Shown here piece by piece: positions 29,155-39,218 of a DNA stretch of 64,000 nucleotides (positions within the stretch are counted from its first letter, which is position 1; every line of letters starts with the position of its first letter). The notes under the pieces are model-generated. The model ran no database searches. It was not told where the DNA came from and saw nothing but the letters and a program-made list of their open reading frames with translations. The stretch is from Physcomitrium patens. Its lineage: Eukaryota; Streptophyta; Bryopsida; Funariales; Funariaceae. The stretch spans positions 19,276,704-19,340,703 of the forward strand of contig NC_037258.1 in NCBI RefSeq assembly GCF_000002425.4, in the 5' to 3' direction. A program made the position numbers and the translations under genes.

Positions 29155-29254
29155 NNNNNNNNNNNNNNNNNNNNNNNNNNNNNNNNNNNNNNNNNNNNNN
29201 NNNNNNNNNNNNNNNNNNNNNNNNNNNNNNNNNNNNNNNNNNNNNNNNNNNNNN
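29155..29254. other. Assembly gap (100 N)
   Basis: Exactly 100 Ns, a conventional placeholder for a gap of unknown size. The two flanks are the same sequence offset by about 600 bp (see the next entry), so the true gap is probably negative, meaning an overlap. Confidence 0.98.
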
Positions 29255-29882
29255 TGGGGGGTTTTTGGGGGGGAAAAAAAAAGGGGGTTAGAAAGAGGGG
29301 GACTACAGGGGGCGGAAGAAAAGGTGGGGGGGGGGGGGGTATTATAGGTTAAAATAATTTTTAAATTGGGGGGGGGGGGGCAAACCCTTGGAGAAATAGG
29401 GGGGGTTTTTGGGTGGGGGTTTTGGCATTTCCCCCCCCCCCCCCCCCCCCCCCTAAGAAAAAAAGGGGGGAAGGGGGGTTTTTTTTTTTTTTTTTTTTTC
29501 AAAAAGGGGGGGGGGGGGGAAAAAACCCCCCCGCGGAAAATTAAAAGGGCCCCCAGGTTTTGGAAGATTTTTTCCCAAGGGGGGGAAATTTGGGGGGGGG
29601 GGGGGGGGGCCCCCGGGGGATCCCCTTTTCCCGGGGCAGGGGGGGCCCCCTTTTTCCCCCCCCCCCTTTTTTTAAAAAAAGGGGAAAAAAATTTTTGGGT
29701 TGGGGTTTTTTTTTCCCCAAAAATTCCCCTTTTTCGGTTTTGGTTCCCCTGGGGGTTGGTTTTTTTCGGGGGGGGGGGGGGGGGGTTCCCCCCCCTTTTT
29801 CCTTTTGCCCCCTTTTTTTTCCCTTGGGGCGGGGTTTCGGCCCCTTTTTGGGGGGGGGGCCCCCCCCCCCCCCCCCCCCCCC
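29255..29882. other. Homopolymer-smeared low-quality copy of the left flank
   Basis: This block is almost entirely runs of G, C, T or A. From 29255 to about 29754 it aligns base for base with 28660-29154 at an offset of 595-600. Examples are CAAACCCTTGGAG (29381) against CAAGCCTTGCGAG (28786), and the GGGAAAAAAA tract at about 29682 against 29084. It is a corrupted second reading of the same DNA, not biology. The long glycine/proline-rich frames across it are artefacts. Confidence 0.85.
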
Positions 29883-30480
29883 CGTGCCAACGGGATGGGG
29901 CACCATCCTCCTCCTCAACTTCTTCTTCGACGAAACCAACCAACCAAGCTTGGCATTTGTCTGGACGAAAACCCCCCAACCCCACCATAAATATGGAACC
30001 GTTGGTTTTGAAGGAAGCAGTGCCGCAGCAGCAGTCCAGCTTCGATGATAGCACTACCCCCTATTTAAGGAAGGCCGAGTATCTCCCCCCCCCTCCCACC
30101 CTCCCTCCCTCCTGTAAGTTAATGCCAATCAGAATGTGTTTGTTACGAGAATGTCTTCTTCAGCAGAACAACATCTATGTGCCTGAACTGACTAACTGCC
30201 AACAGAATTCCACTTTCTTCTTCGTCATTGTGGATGGAATATGGAACACATGTACCCCCCCTAATTTTATCTTCTCCTTCTTTAAATATATCACTACAAC
30301 TTTTCAACAATAGTTTCAGTGATAGTCGGAGGTTGAAGACAACTAAATTCAGAATGGCATTGCTCATTGTTCAATAATTTCAGGACATTCGAAAGAAATT
30401 TTGTTAGTAACTATCATTGCAAACCTGTGAAATCTCTGTAGCAAAGAGCATTATAGCATTCTTTTACTTTTTTTTATCAG

Positions 30481-31802
30481 CTGTAACACCATACAGAGAG
30501 AGAGTCAGAGAGAATTGGACATTGACATGTTCTTGTGGAAAAAAAAACTTAGATGCATCACCTGGTAAAATAACCATAAATAAGGCAAAATAAGGTAGAT
30601 TAGGAAAATAAAGAAAATAAACATACATAGGAGGGAGTTAGGAGTTGATTTTAGCAAAAATTACCTCAAGAAAACAAGAATTGATACTCAAAGATGACTA
30701 GTTGCCAACCAGGATCAAAATCATATCTCAAGGTACAAAACTAAGCACCTACAATGACTCTAAGGTTCTTTTGTAAATTAAAGAATGTGACTTGAGAGTA
30801 GACTTAAAGAGAGATTTTTAAGTATTAGTTTCATGTCATTTGAATTAATATTGAGATTTTGAAAGATTTTCAAAGTTAATGATATACTTAGTGGGTTTAG
30901 ATTTTGAAAAATAAAAATAGGTTTACAAATTTTAGGATGGGTGAAAATTAGGCAATTCATTATTGTACTTGTTGTGATTGTGTATGAAAAATTTGAAATC
31001 AATCGAGCAATTCGATTGAAGCATATGAGGGTTTTTATGGATTATGGTCTTGGAGATTTGAGATTTAGGATCAGTGAGTCATTCCAAGATCTAACAATAT
31101 TTGTTTGTTGAATTAAAGCAAAATTTAGTGAGACCAATTAAGACTTGAATATCAACATATAATCCAATTTTTGAAGTGATTGAATGATTCAACAAAGAAA
31201 AATTGGTGTTGAAAGATTAACATTCAAGTCAAAGAAGAAAGGTGGCCAATGATTGAGAGGTTTTGGGAGCTTTTCTCGCAATTGATAAGTTCAATTCTTT
31301 TCAGATTTTGTGTGCTTATTAATTGCTTATTGATTGAAGTCTAGATGAAATTTTAGTTAAGATCTATAGCTCAATTAATATTTATTAAGATTTCAAATAG
31401 CCATAATAATTGATTAAAATTTACTTGGAATTTTATTGAGATTGATTAGAGTTTAGAAGTTAATTAGAGTTTGACCTAGAATTAGGATTTAGGATTTACT
31501 TAGGATTTTATGAGGATTTATTTAGTATTTGATAAGATTTAATTAAGATTTAGGATTTTATTGGAATTTGATCTGAAATTAAGATTTAAGATTTGATTAA
31601 GATTTATTTAGGATTTAGATTTTTATTAAGATTTGGTTGAGATTAGTTTATGATTTTATTAGAATTTATTGAAGATTACATTAGGATTTGATTAAGATTC
31701 AATTCAAATTTCTATTTTTGATATTTTTAAAGATTTTTTTATTATATATTTTATTAAATTTAAGTTATAATTTTTTATATTTCTTTTGTAACTTCTTGAG
31801 GT
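30481..31802. other. AT-rich intergenic DNA
   Basis: No gene is recognised. The right part, from about 31420, is the degenerate TTAGGATTTGATTA-like repeat that abuts the outer Gypsy element. Confidence 0.65.
31420..31740 (+). repeat. Degenerate TTAGGATTTGATTA-like repeat
   Basis: Repeated GGATTT, AAGATTT and TTAGGATTT words are spaced 8-14 bp apart. This is the reverse complement of the repeat at 127-350. Similar TTTAGATTTAATTA words resume at about 46428-46500 beyond the outer Gypsy element, which suggests the element inserted into this repeat. Confidence 0.6.
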
Positions 31803-32101
31803 TGTCATGAATTTAGAATACTTACTGGAAATCTAAATAAGAAGCTCAAGAAGAATCGGCAAGAACTAGATTAATCAGATGAGTACAAGAACAACACTAG
31901 AGAGGTGAGCTAGAGCTCCAAGAGATGTGTTGTCGAAACTGAGGATCCCCTCAATCTCGGTTCCTATATATACTACAAACTAGGAAGCTTTTCAAGTAGC
32001 TTCCACAAACTAGGAAGCTTCTCAAGTAGCTTCTACAAACTACAAAGCTTCTCTAGAACCTTTTAGAATCTTCTATAACTTCCTAGTGTATGTCCTTGAC
32101 A
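31803..32101 (-). repeat. 3' LTR of the outer Gypsy element
   Basis: The 299-bp LTR runs TGTCA...TGACA. On the minus strand a TATATATAGGA promoter-like box lies near 31962-31972. A roughly 30-bp tandem unit containing AGGAAGCTTCTCAAGTAGCTTC is repeated at about 31975-32060. Just outside, minus-strand AAAAGAAGGGGTGA (about 32102-32115) is the polypurine tract. Confidence 0.85.
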
Positions 32102-32151
32102 TCACCCCTTCTTTTAGCTTCAAGGTCTCCGAGAAGCACTCCTATTGCGAG

Positions 32152-32472
32152 TCAGTACCAACGTAAGAAGTTGAAAATTTGTCGCATAGTGTCCACAATA
32201 TACTCCAATTGTTGTTTGTGCGGCAAGTAGTTCATTGGTCCTTGTAACCAACGATAGTGTCCTACGCCTTTGATTTCCAACCAAGCATGAACTTTCGTGT
32301 CTTCATTGTGAAAATGCCCTACAAACACTCCTTTGAAAAGATCACCATAGGCAAGTTCTACCTCCAACACAATCACTAGCGACTTGTTACTAGGTATCCT
32401 TCGTCGTCTTTGTAGTACAAGCGGTTTTTCATCTCGGGATCGTCTTTGTGAGATACTTGGTTGAGAAGACAT
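32152..32472 (-). CDS. Extra ORF between chromodomain and 3' LTR (unrecognised)
   Basis: An uninterrupted 106-codon frame in the sense orientation of the outer element, starting MSSQPSISQRRS and ending FNFLRWY. It is basic at the N-terminus (RRSRDEKP, QRRRRIP), then mixed (HAWLEIKGVGHYRW). It has no signal peptide and no transmembrane segment, so it does not look like an envelope protein. It is intact where gag and pol are broken. It could be a captured host fragment, a coding remnant, or chance. I do not recognise it. Confidence 0.4.
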   Translation of the reverse strand: MSSQPSISQRRSRDEKPLVLQRRRRIPSNKSLVIVLEVELAYGDLFKGVFVGHFHNEDTKVHAWLEIKGVGHYRWLQGPMNYLPHKQQLEYIVDTMRQIFNFLRWY

Positions 32473-32664
32473 GACTGGTATAGTATCTATCTCTTAGCTA
32501 TCCATATCAGACCGAAAAAAACAAGCACTAAACATGGAAGAATGGGCTCAGGTTACAGATTTATAGTCTCTAACTATGTCTTTTAGAGGTTCCTTCTCCC
32601 TCTTTTTTGTAAGGCCAAGGATTAAGAGACTTCAAGGAGAAGGAACTTCACTGAAAAACTTTCA

Positions 32665-32850
32665 TTGAAAGGGCTTAGGTTTTTGAAGATAGCGTTGATA
32701 AAACTCCTGTACTTTTTGCGACGCATTGATAAGATTTTTTGTTGGTTTCCATGTGCGCTCATTGATATCATAGTCACTCCAATGTACTGGGTATTCCAAT
32801 TTCTCTTACTTATGCCACAAATCTAATACCTTTTCTACCTCGTATTCCTT
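32665..32850 (-). pseudogene. Chromodomain of the outer Gypsy element (one in-frame stop)
   Basis: The reading YEVEKVLDL, stop, EKLEYPVHWSDYD, ERTWKPTKNLINA, VQEF follows the classical chromodomain pattern: Y-x-V-E-x-I-L-D, then Y-L-V-x-W, then E-x-T-W-E-P-x-x-N-L. A TAA at about 32807-32809 interrupts it. In living elements this domain directs integration to heterochromatin. Upstream, [13 protein letters not shown] is the typical integrase-tail motif. Confidence 0.8.
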
Positions 32851-33239
32851 GTGGTTCTCAATTTCAATACTAGGTGGAGAACATTGCACTCTTCCAGGAA
32901 AAGATGATTCTCAATAAGGCTCCAACAAAGAAACATGAAAGTCTGGGTGTATTTTCATAACAGCTGATAATCCCAGACAGTACGCCACTAGATTGATTTG
33001 CTTCTGGATGACAAATGGTCCCAACCTCTACTAGTCCAACTTGTCACATGGATGCTTGGTTTTGATATTCTGTCCAAGCAGCCATACTTTATCTCCAATT
33101 TTGAAAGTAGGTGCATGATTTTAAAATTTATTTACGGATGCCTTATAAGCTTCTTGAGCAGTTTACAATTGAAGCTTCAACATAGTTTGAAGCTCCGATA
33201 GTTGTCTCACAAATCCTTTAGCTACCGGATTGTTATTAG

Positions 33240-36020
33240 TTGATGGACTCAAAAAATCAAGCTTCAAATGATACTCATAGTTCAAAAAGAATGATATTTA
33301 TTCAGTCGACACATGAAGGGTGTTGTTATATGCAAACTCGGCTAACGATAGATATGTAGTCCAATCATCTTACTGATAATTGATGTTGCATCGTAAATAC
33401 CGCTCCAAAGTTTGATTCATCCATTCCATTTGGCCGTCAGTTTAAGGATGGAAAGCCGAAGAAAGCTTGATATCTACCTTCAATATTTCAAAGAGAGATC
33501 TCCAGAACTTTGATACGAATTGGGTTCCTTGATCCGACATCATATCATCTGATAAACCATGATATCGATATACACTATCAAGGAAGAGCCTTCCTGTGTC
33601 TTTGCTTAACGATGTTTTCTTGCAAGGGACAAAGTGTGCCATCTTTGTAAGCTAATCTACCACAACAAAGATGCTATCAAATGAATTTGATGGCAGCAGG
33701 TCCGTAATGAATTCCATGGAAATTGAAGACCATGGCCAACATGGAAGAGGCAATGGCTGAAGAAGACCATAAAGATGATGCCGAGGGTTCTTAGATCTTG
33801 AACAAATGTCACAGGAGAGGACAAAATCCTTGACATCCTTCTACATTTGGGGCCACCAAAAAAACCCTAAGAAATAAGTTCCAAGATCTTATTGAATCTA
33901 AAATGTCCCACAGTTGAAAAGTCATGTCGAGATTGGAGAACTTGAAGTCGTGCTCGTCCCTTTGGAATATACAACCACTCCTCAAAGTATAAAAGGTCTC
34001 TTTCCACCTTGAACTTGTCATTATTGACATGTTGCATGATATCGAGGGCTACAAAATCTCCAATAGTCATAGTACGTACCTAGTTGAGGAAGTCAGCATC
34101 AATTGGCACTTTAGCAAAGCAAAGCCTGAATTGTTTCGACTTCAACAATGTTGTACACTGTTGATCAAACGTTGCTTTTTTAGCCTTTGGTACTAGATAC
34201 GATCTCTTTGATAATGCATCAGATAGTCCTTGTTGCTTCCCAGGTCGATAAGTAATAACAAAGTCAAACCTAGATAGCAACATATTCCATCGAGCTTGAT
34301 GATGATTCAGAACCGGAGCCAACATGAAGTACTTCAAATTCTTGTAATCCGAATATACGGTCACTAGATGCGTAGCTCCTTTGAGAAAGTAATACCACTC
34401 TTAGAAAGAATCCACTATTGCAAGAAGTTCTTTATCGTGGATCTCGTAGTTGATCTTGACAGCAAAAAAACTTTTAAGAGTAGAATGCAACTGGATGAAG
34501 CTTCTTGTCTACGCCTATTTACAAAAGTACAGCTCCAATAGGAAAACCTGAAGCATCAGTCTCCAAATAAAAGGCCTTTGTAAAGTCCGGATGTACCAAG
34601 ATTGGAGCCATAGTAAATGCCGTCTTAAGATCTTGAAATACTTTTTTTGCTAGAGGTCCCCATTTGAGCTTGTCTTTACATGTCAACCAAGTGAGCGGAG
34701 CAGCAACTTGAGAATAATTCTTGATCAAGTTCCAATAGAAGTTAACAAAGCCAAGAAAGCATTGTATATCTCTAATCGTTTTTGGAACTTCCCATGATAC
34801 AATTGCTTCCACCTTCTTAGCGTCTATCTTCAAATCTTTTGTAGTTGCAATAAATTCCAAAAATTCCATTTCAGTTTGATTAAGCAAGCACTTTTTCAAT
34901 TTGGCATAAAGTCCTCGCTTGCGGAGTTTTTCAAGGACCAGACAAACGTATTTCTCATGCTCTTCTATATTTTTGGAAAATATCAGAATATCATCTAGAT
35001 AGATGACAACAAAATTGTCAAGATGCTCTCGAAAGATGTCATTCTTCATGTATTAAAAGACTATTGGAGCATTGGTAAAACCGAAAGGCACGACATTATA
35101 TTCAAAATGGCCATATCTTGTACGGAAAGTTGTCTTCCATTCGTCTCCTTCCTTGATTGGCACGAGGTTGTAAGCTCTCCTTAGATTAATCTTTGTAAAG
35201 ATCCTTGCACATCCAAGTTGCTATAGAAGACTTGATATCAAGAATAATGGATAATGATTCTTCTTTGTCACCTTGTTGAGACCACGATAATCCACGCACA
35301 TTTCCAATGAGCCATCTATCTTCTTCACAAATAAGATTGGTACCTCAATTAGCGACTTCAAATGACGAATGAAGTTCTTGGCTAAATTCTCGTCAATGTA
35401 CTTTCGTAACTCTGTTAACTCCATTTGCAACAAATTGTAGATTGGGCCAAAAGATGGTTGTGCTCCTTCTTACAAGTCTATGGTACAATTATATGGTCGA
35501 TGCTCCGATAGCATGTCAGCATTCTTCTTTTCAAACATGTCTTCAAAATCATTATATTGCTCCAATATACTTGTTGTCAAAATCTTCTCTCCGCTATTTG
35601 GAGTCACATAAATGACAAATGGTGTACCTTCTTTGGACGATGTTATAAACGCTCTTACTCTAATAAATAAGGATTTTTTGATTTGGAATCTTCTAATAAA
35701 CTTACTTTCGAAATATTCTATAAAAAATGTCATCTTTTGTATCTTCCAATCTATGGATGGATTATGCATTTCTAACCAAGAAAGACCAAGAATAATAGGA
35801 TTTGATGGGGTTTTAATAATATTAAAAATAATATAATTATTATGGTCTTTAAACGTCATCACTATAGATTCTGATTCAAAGGTGACACTACCAGATAATA
35901 AAGGTCGTCCATCTATTACTTCTATATCAAGAGGTTTAGATTTTTGTATTAGACAAATCTCATGATCCTTAGCAAAAGCAAGCAGATGCTCTTGAATCTA
36001 ATAATGCTAAGATTTTTAAT
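33240..36020 (-). pseudogene. Outer Gypsy pol: protease, RT, RNase H, integrase
   Basis: Protease at about 35990: the D-S-G-A motif reads DSRAS. Reverse transcriptase at 35430-34520: [25 protein letters not shown], then YLDDILIFSKN with the YxDD motif intact, and FLGFVNFYW. RNase H starts near 34560 (ETDASGFPIGAVL) and continues to VYSDYKNLKYF. Integrase: a GHFRFNK zinc-finger side, a first D in FITDLLPS (about 33700), SDQGTQFVSKFW with the second D, and TDGQMEWMNQTLE with the catalytic E at about 33420. Frameshifts and stops (for example near 34510, 34390, 33440 and 35040) make it non-functional. Confidence 0.85.
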
Positions 36021-36152
36021 TTCTAAAGGCCAAAAGATAGAGGATTGTAAAACAATGGGCAGGTTGAGCGGAAAGAGAGGAACCTGATTGTTGTTGTGGT
36101 ATTGAATTGTCCAGCTGCACGGTCCCTATTGTAGCTGGGCATCGTCGTTTTC

Positions 36153-36470
36153 CTAAACCAATGCGCCTCTAGTCTTGATAATGCATCGATTTTGCTTCTT
36201 GAGATAATTTCCAGCTTTGTGGCCTTCTTCACCACAATATAAGTATAGTCCTTCCTCCATACGCCGCTTTTTTTCTTCTAGAGTTAGGAATTTGACAAGT
36301 ACCACGTCAATTTGCATGTCTTCTACCTTTGAATGTGAATTCAGGCTGCTTGCTGACATAATTGGAGCGTGGTGAGCCGTATGTTGTCTTGAGGGTTGAT
36401 CTTGGCGACATTGAAAAAGGTGATTATTGCACTTTATAACTTGGCTAATGGCTTCATTGAGCATTTGCGG
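36153..36470 (-). pseudogene. Outer Gypsy gag, 3' part with degenerate zinc knuckle
   Basis: The minus-strand frame continues the gag broken by the inner insertion (LNEAISQVIKCNN...). The zinc knuckle reads LYCGEEGHKAGNY. The first and last cysteines of C-x2-C-x4-H-x4-C are replaced by tyrosines. Read with the part at 45131-45671 it forms one retrotransposon gag. Confidence 0.75.
36467..36470. repeat. Target-site duplication of the inner element, left copy
   Basis: GCGG immediately before TGTCGT of the left LTR, matched by GCGG at 45131-45134 immediately after ACGACA of the right LTR. Confidence 0.8.
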
Positions 36471-37848
36471 TGTCGTCTTGTGACACGAGTATACAGTGAA
36501 AATAAAAAGAAAGGAGAATTTTATTAATATTCAGTTACCTCGAATATTGGGAACATCGACCAACTCCAGTACAAATACTGAGTGGTCAGGTTCAGTGACT
36601 CCGTTACAGTCAGCCGGGGCATACTGAAATGCCCCGTTCGATTCCAATAACGGGAGTCAGCAGGAAGAGAAGGACCAATTCACACGACGGGTTCGAGGAG
36701 CCAATTGGATCCAATTTTGATAATCCAATCCGGGTCCTCTTACCCAATATGAGACTTGTATTGGTGGAGCAACCCAATTCAGTCTAGTTACGGGAAATCC
36801 AGGTCTTACTACGGGTCTTAGCCAATCTGACGCGAGGACCAATTTGACCCAATTACGGCAACATCCAGGTTACTACGGGCATCTTTACCAATATAGGACC
36901 TGAATTGGTCGGGCGACTCAATGTGGTCCCGATTACGGGGTTCGATTCTGTTTCAGGCTGTCCTGTTCTCTGTGCCGTCTTAGGGAACGTTGTTTTCGGT
37001 AAATGGATTTCTTAAAGGTAAAAACGGAGGAGAAAGCTTGGCGACGAGAGCCAATTTTGAATCCAAGTTGAGGTGAGAGCCAATTTCGGACCAAGCTTGA
37101 GGTGGGAGCCAATTCCGGATCTAAGACGGAAGATTGAAGAAATTCAGAGGATAAGGTTAGGAGGGATATAGTTTTGGAGTGGTGTGGGTTTTTTTTTTTT
37201 TAAGAGGAAATCGGGGGGGGGGGGGAGCGAGTTTTTTTCAAGCTTCTGCAAGGTTACCAGTTCGGTTTTTTTTATTGGAGGTTTTTGAAGATCAAGGGAA
37301 TTAGAGAGAGGAGCTTCATGCTTCGGGTCGGGGAAGGAAAGACATAGAATTTGGATTTTTCTTCTTCGTAGAGTTTTGGGAAGACTGAGGCAATCGCTGC
37401 TGAAGTCAGTGTTGTAATGGTGAATCGGGATTTTTAAATGAAGTGGGTTTGAATACTCTTGACTGTTTTGTGAAATCGAGTTACGTTTGTGATTGAAGGA
37501 TTAAAAGGGTGTCTATAGGATTGAGTATGCGGAGTGAATGAAATTTATTGGGTTAATCTAACAAGACAGTCAGTGGATACAAGATCGTAAGTACAAAGCA
37601 GTATTGAAGGTTAACAGTTTGGGTTGTACAGGGTTCTCTGTAACGTCTAGAGACCTACCGGCTGGGGCAAAAAGGACTTCGACAAGCAGTCGAAGAGCAC
37701 CCGTATAGATTTACGGTACATTGTAACAGTCGTTTATATTCCAGCAGTCAAAAACTGATAGACTGCTTGACTATCGGCGAATCTCCATACTACCTTCTAC
37801 AGCTAGACGCCCGGCGCGTTCTCGAGCAGGAAAGCACGTAATATGACA
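36471..37848 (+). repeat. Left LTR of the inner Gypsy element
   Basis: 1378 bp, TGTCGT to ATATGACA. It contains short internal CCAATTTG/TTACGGG-type repeats in the first 450 bp, a T-run followed by a G-run at about 37188-37224, and the same sequence order as the right LTR. The antisense 61-codon frame present in both LTRs has no recognisable motif. Confidence 0.92.
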
Positions 37849-37852
37849 TAAG

Positions 37853-37870
37853 TGGTGAACCCGACGTGAA
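37853..37870 (+). promoter_or_regulatory. Primer-binding site complementary to tRNA-Trp
   Basis: TGGTGAACCCGACGTGAA, four bases inside the LTR end, is the exact reverse complement of the 3' 18 bases (with CCA) of plant cytosolic tRNA-Trp as I remember it. That tRNA end is TTCACGTCGGGTTCACCA. Most plant LTR elements use initiator tRNA-Met. The tRNA identity is from memory and should be checked. Confidence 0.75.
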
Positions 37871-37919
37871 AGCTTCAGGTAGAAGGTATTGGATTTCGCT
37901 TGATTTTATCTTTATTTTT

Positions 37920-39218
37920 ATGGAAAACGAAAATAAAAATTTTAAAGGATTTTTGGGAGAAGTTTTTGGTGGGGAGTCTTCTAAAGGACAAGGTATGCAC
38001 ATGGATCCATCTATTGCTAGTTTGTTTCAAGCCTTCTCATTGTCAATGCAGCAACAGCAAAGCAATGATCGAAAGGAAGCTTTGGCAACCAAAGCATTGC
38101 AAGCAGTGGTCAATAAAATTGATCAATTTGATGGGAGGAATATTTCAAGGTATTTAAGATGTTATGTTCGTGAAATGGAATTAAATCGGGTTTCTGAGAA
38201 GAAAATGGTTGCACTATTTGGACTTGCCACGATATCGGAGATAAGGGACCACATTACATCGATTACGGATCGTTGTGGGAATTCATGGGAGGATTTTTCA
38301 CATGCATTGAAAGACGAATATTTCTTGGAAAATGCTGATCGCGTTACTAAGAAGCTGTTTCTGGGATGGATTGAACGACCCAATAAGAATTTGCAAGCAA
38401 CAGAGCTACTAAGGGAATTTGAGAGGCAGTACTCTCAATTATCGAAGGTAGAAAAATTGACATTGGAGCCGAACAAAGTTGATCTATTTCTTCAAGCTGC
38501 TGATGGAGAATTGCAAGAGAAACTAGAACCCCTTTTTGAAGACAAAGAAGAAGATGAAGGATTGACAACGAAGTGGAAGAACGTTGAAGATGCGGTGGAG
38601 TTGCTTACAAAAAAAGAAAGAAGGAAGGATAGGAGCAATATTCCGAAAACAGTACAAGCACCCAAAGCTCCAGTACGTACAACACCATCGACAATGCCTA
38701 CAGTTCAACCTTCGACATCCTTGTCAAAGAAAGCAGATATGGGTATGGAAGAAATTATACGAAGAATGCGAGATCTTCAAATCAAATTGGCAAGACTTGA
38801 AGAAAATACTTCTATAACCAATTCGAAGAATATTTCAAAACAAGGATATGTACAAAGATGCATTTGGTGTGATGATGCTTCACACACTAGAAAAGATTGC
38901 AATGAATTTAATAATATGATACGGCAGGGAATTATTTGCTGGAAAGATGGGAAGATAGCATTGAAAGATAGGGAGGATCTTCTTCAAACCAATTTTGGCA
39001 AGGGAGGAATGAGAGCATTAGTTCAAGATTACTTAAAAGAGCATGAAACAGAAGTACGAGAAAGTGCAAGTTATGGTGCTAGAGTAGATGATGAAATTGG
39101 TGGAAGTACGGAAACTAGTGAGTTTTGGACTTCGGCCGTTTCTACAATGCAAGAAGGGAAATTACCTCGAGAAGCGTTATTGAGAACTGCAGCTACAATA
39201 CGAGGTAGAACAGGTTGA
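37920..39218 (+). CDS. Inner Gypsy gag-like protein with CCHC zinc knuckle
   Basis: I chose the ATG at 37920 (MENENKNFKGFLGEVF). The frame is open back to 37866. The protein has a capsid-like helical region (KIDQFDGRNISRYLRCY, FSHALKDEYF, LLREFERQYSQL, LFLQAADGELQEKL), a proline/threonine-rich spacer, and then a CCHC knuckle at about 38859-38901 (C-I-W-C-x4-H-x4-C). A TGA at 39216 ends it. The same frame continues past it, so the original protein was longer and fused toward the protease. Confidence 0.8.
   Translation: MENENKNFKGFLGEVFGGESSKGQGMHMDPSIASLFQAFSLSMQQQQSNDRKEALATKALQAVVNKIDQFDGRNISRYLRCYVREMELNRVSEKKMVALFGLATISEIRDHITSITDRCGNSWEDFSHALKDEYFLENADRVTKKLFLGWIERPNKNLQATELLREFERQYSQLSKVEKLTLEPNKVDLFLQAADGELQEKLEPLFEDKEEDEGLTTKWKNVEDAVELLTKKERRKDRSNIPKTVQAPKAPVRTTPSTMPTVQPSTSLSKKADMGMEEIIRRMRDLQIKLARLEENTSITNSKNISKQGYVQRCIWCDDASHTRKDCNEFNNMIRQGIICWKDGKIALKDREDLLQTNFGKGGMRALVQDYLKEHETEVRESASYGARVDDEIGGSTETSEFWTSAVSTMQEGKLPREALLRTAATIRGRTG

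Larger units (their letters stand above)
28233..30480. other. Upstream region of BSL, interrupted by an assembly gap
   Basis: This GC-rich upstream DNA should contain the 5' untranslated region and promoter of the minus-strand phosphatase gene. It holds a poly-A run at about 28409-28433, GA-rich tracts (28680-28900), a 100-N gap and a low-quality block to about 29882. Ordinary sequence resumes at about 29883. No gene is recognised. Confidence 0.6.

Noticed and set aside
29128..30313. Long glycine/proline-rich frames on both strands
   Set aside because: They cross the N gap and the homopolymer-smeared duplicate. They are artefacts of corrupted sequence.
36657..36842. 61-codon ORF present in both LTRs of the inner element (also 43954-44139)
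   Set aside because: It is antisense within the LTR, has no motif, and is conserved only because the LTRs are near-identical.
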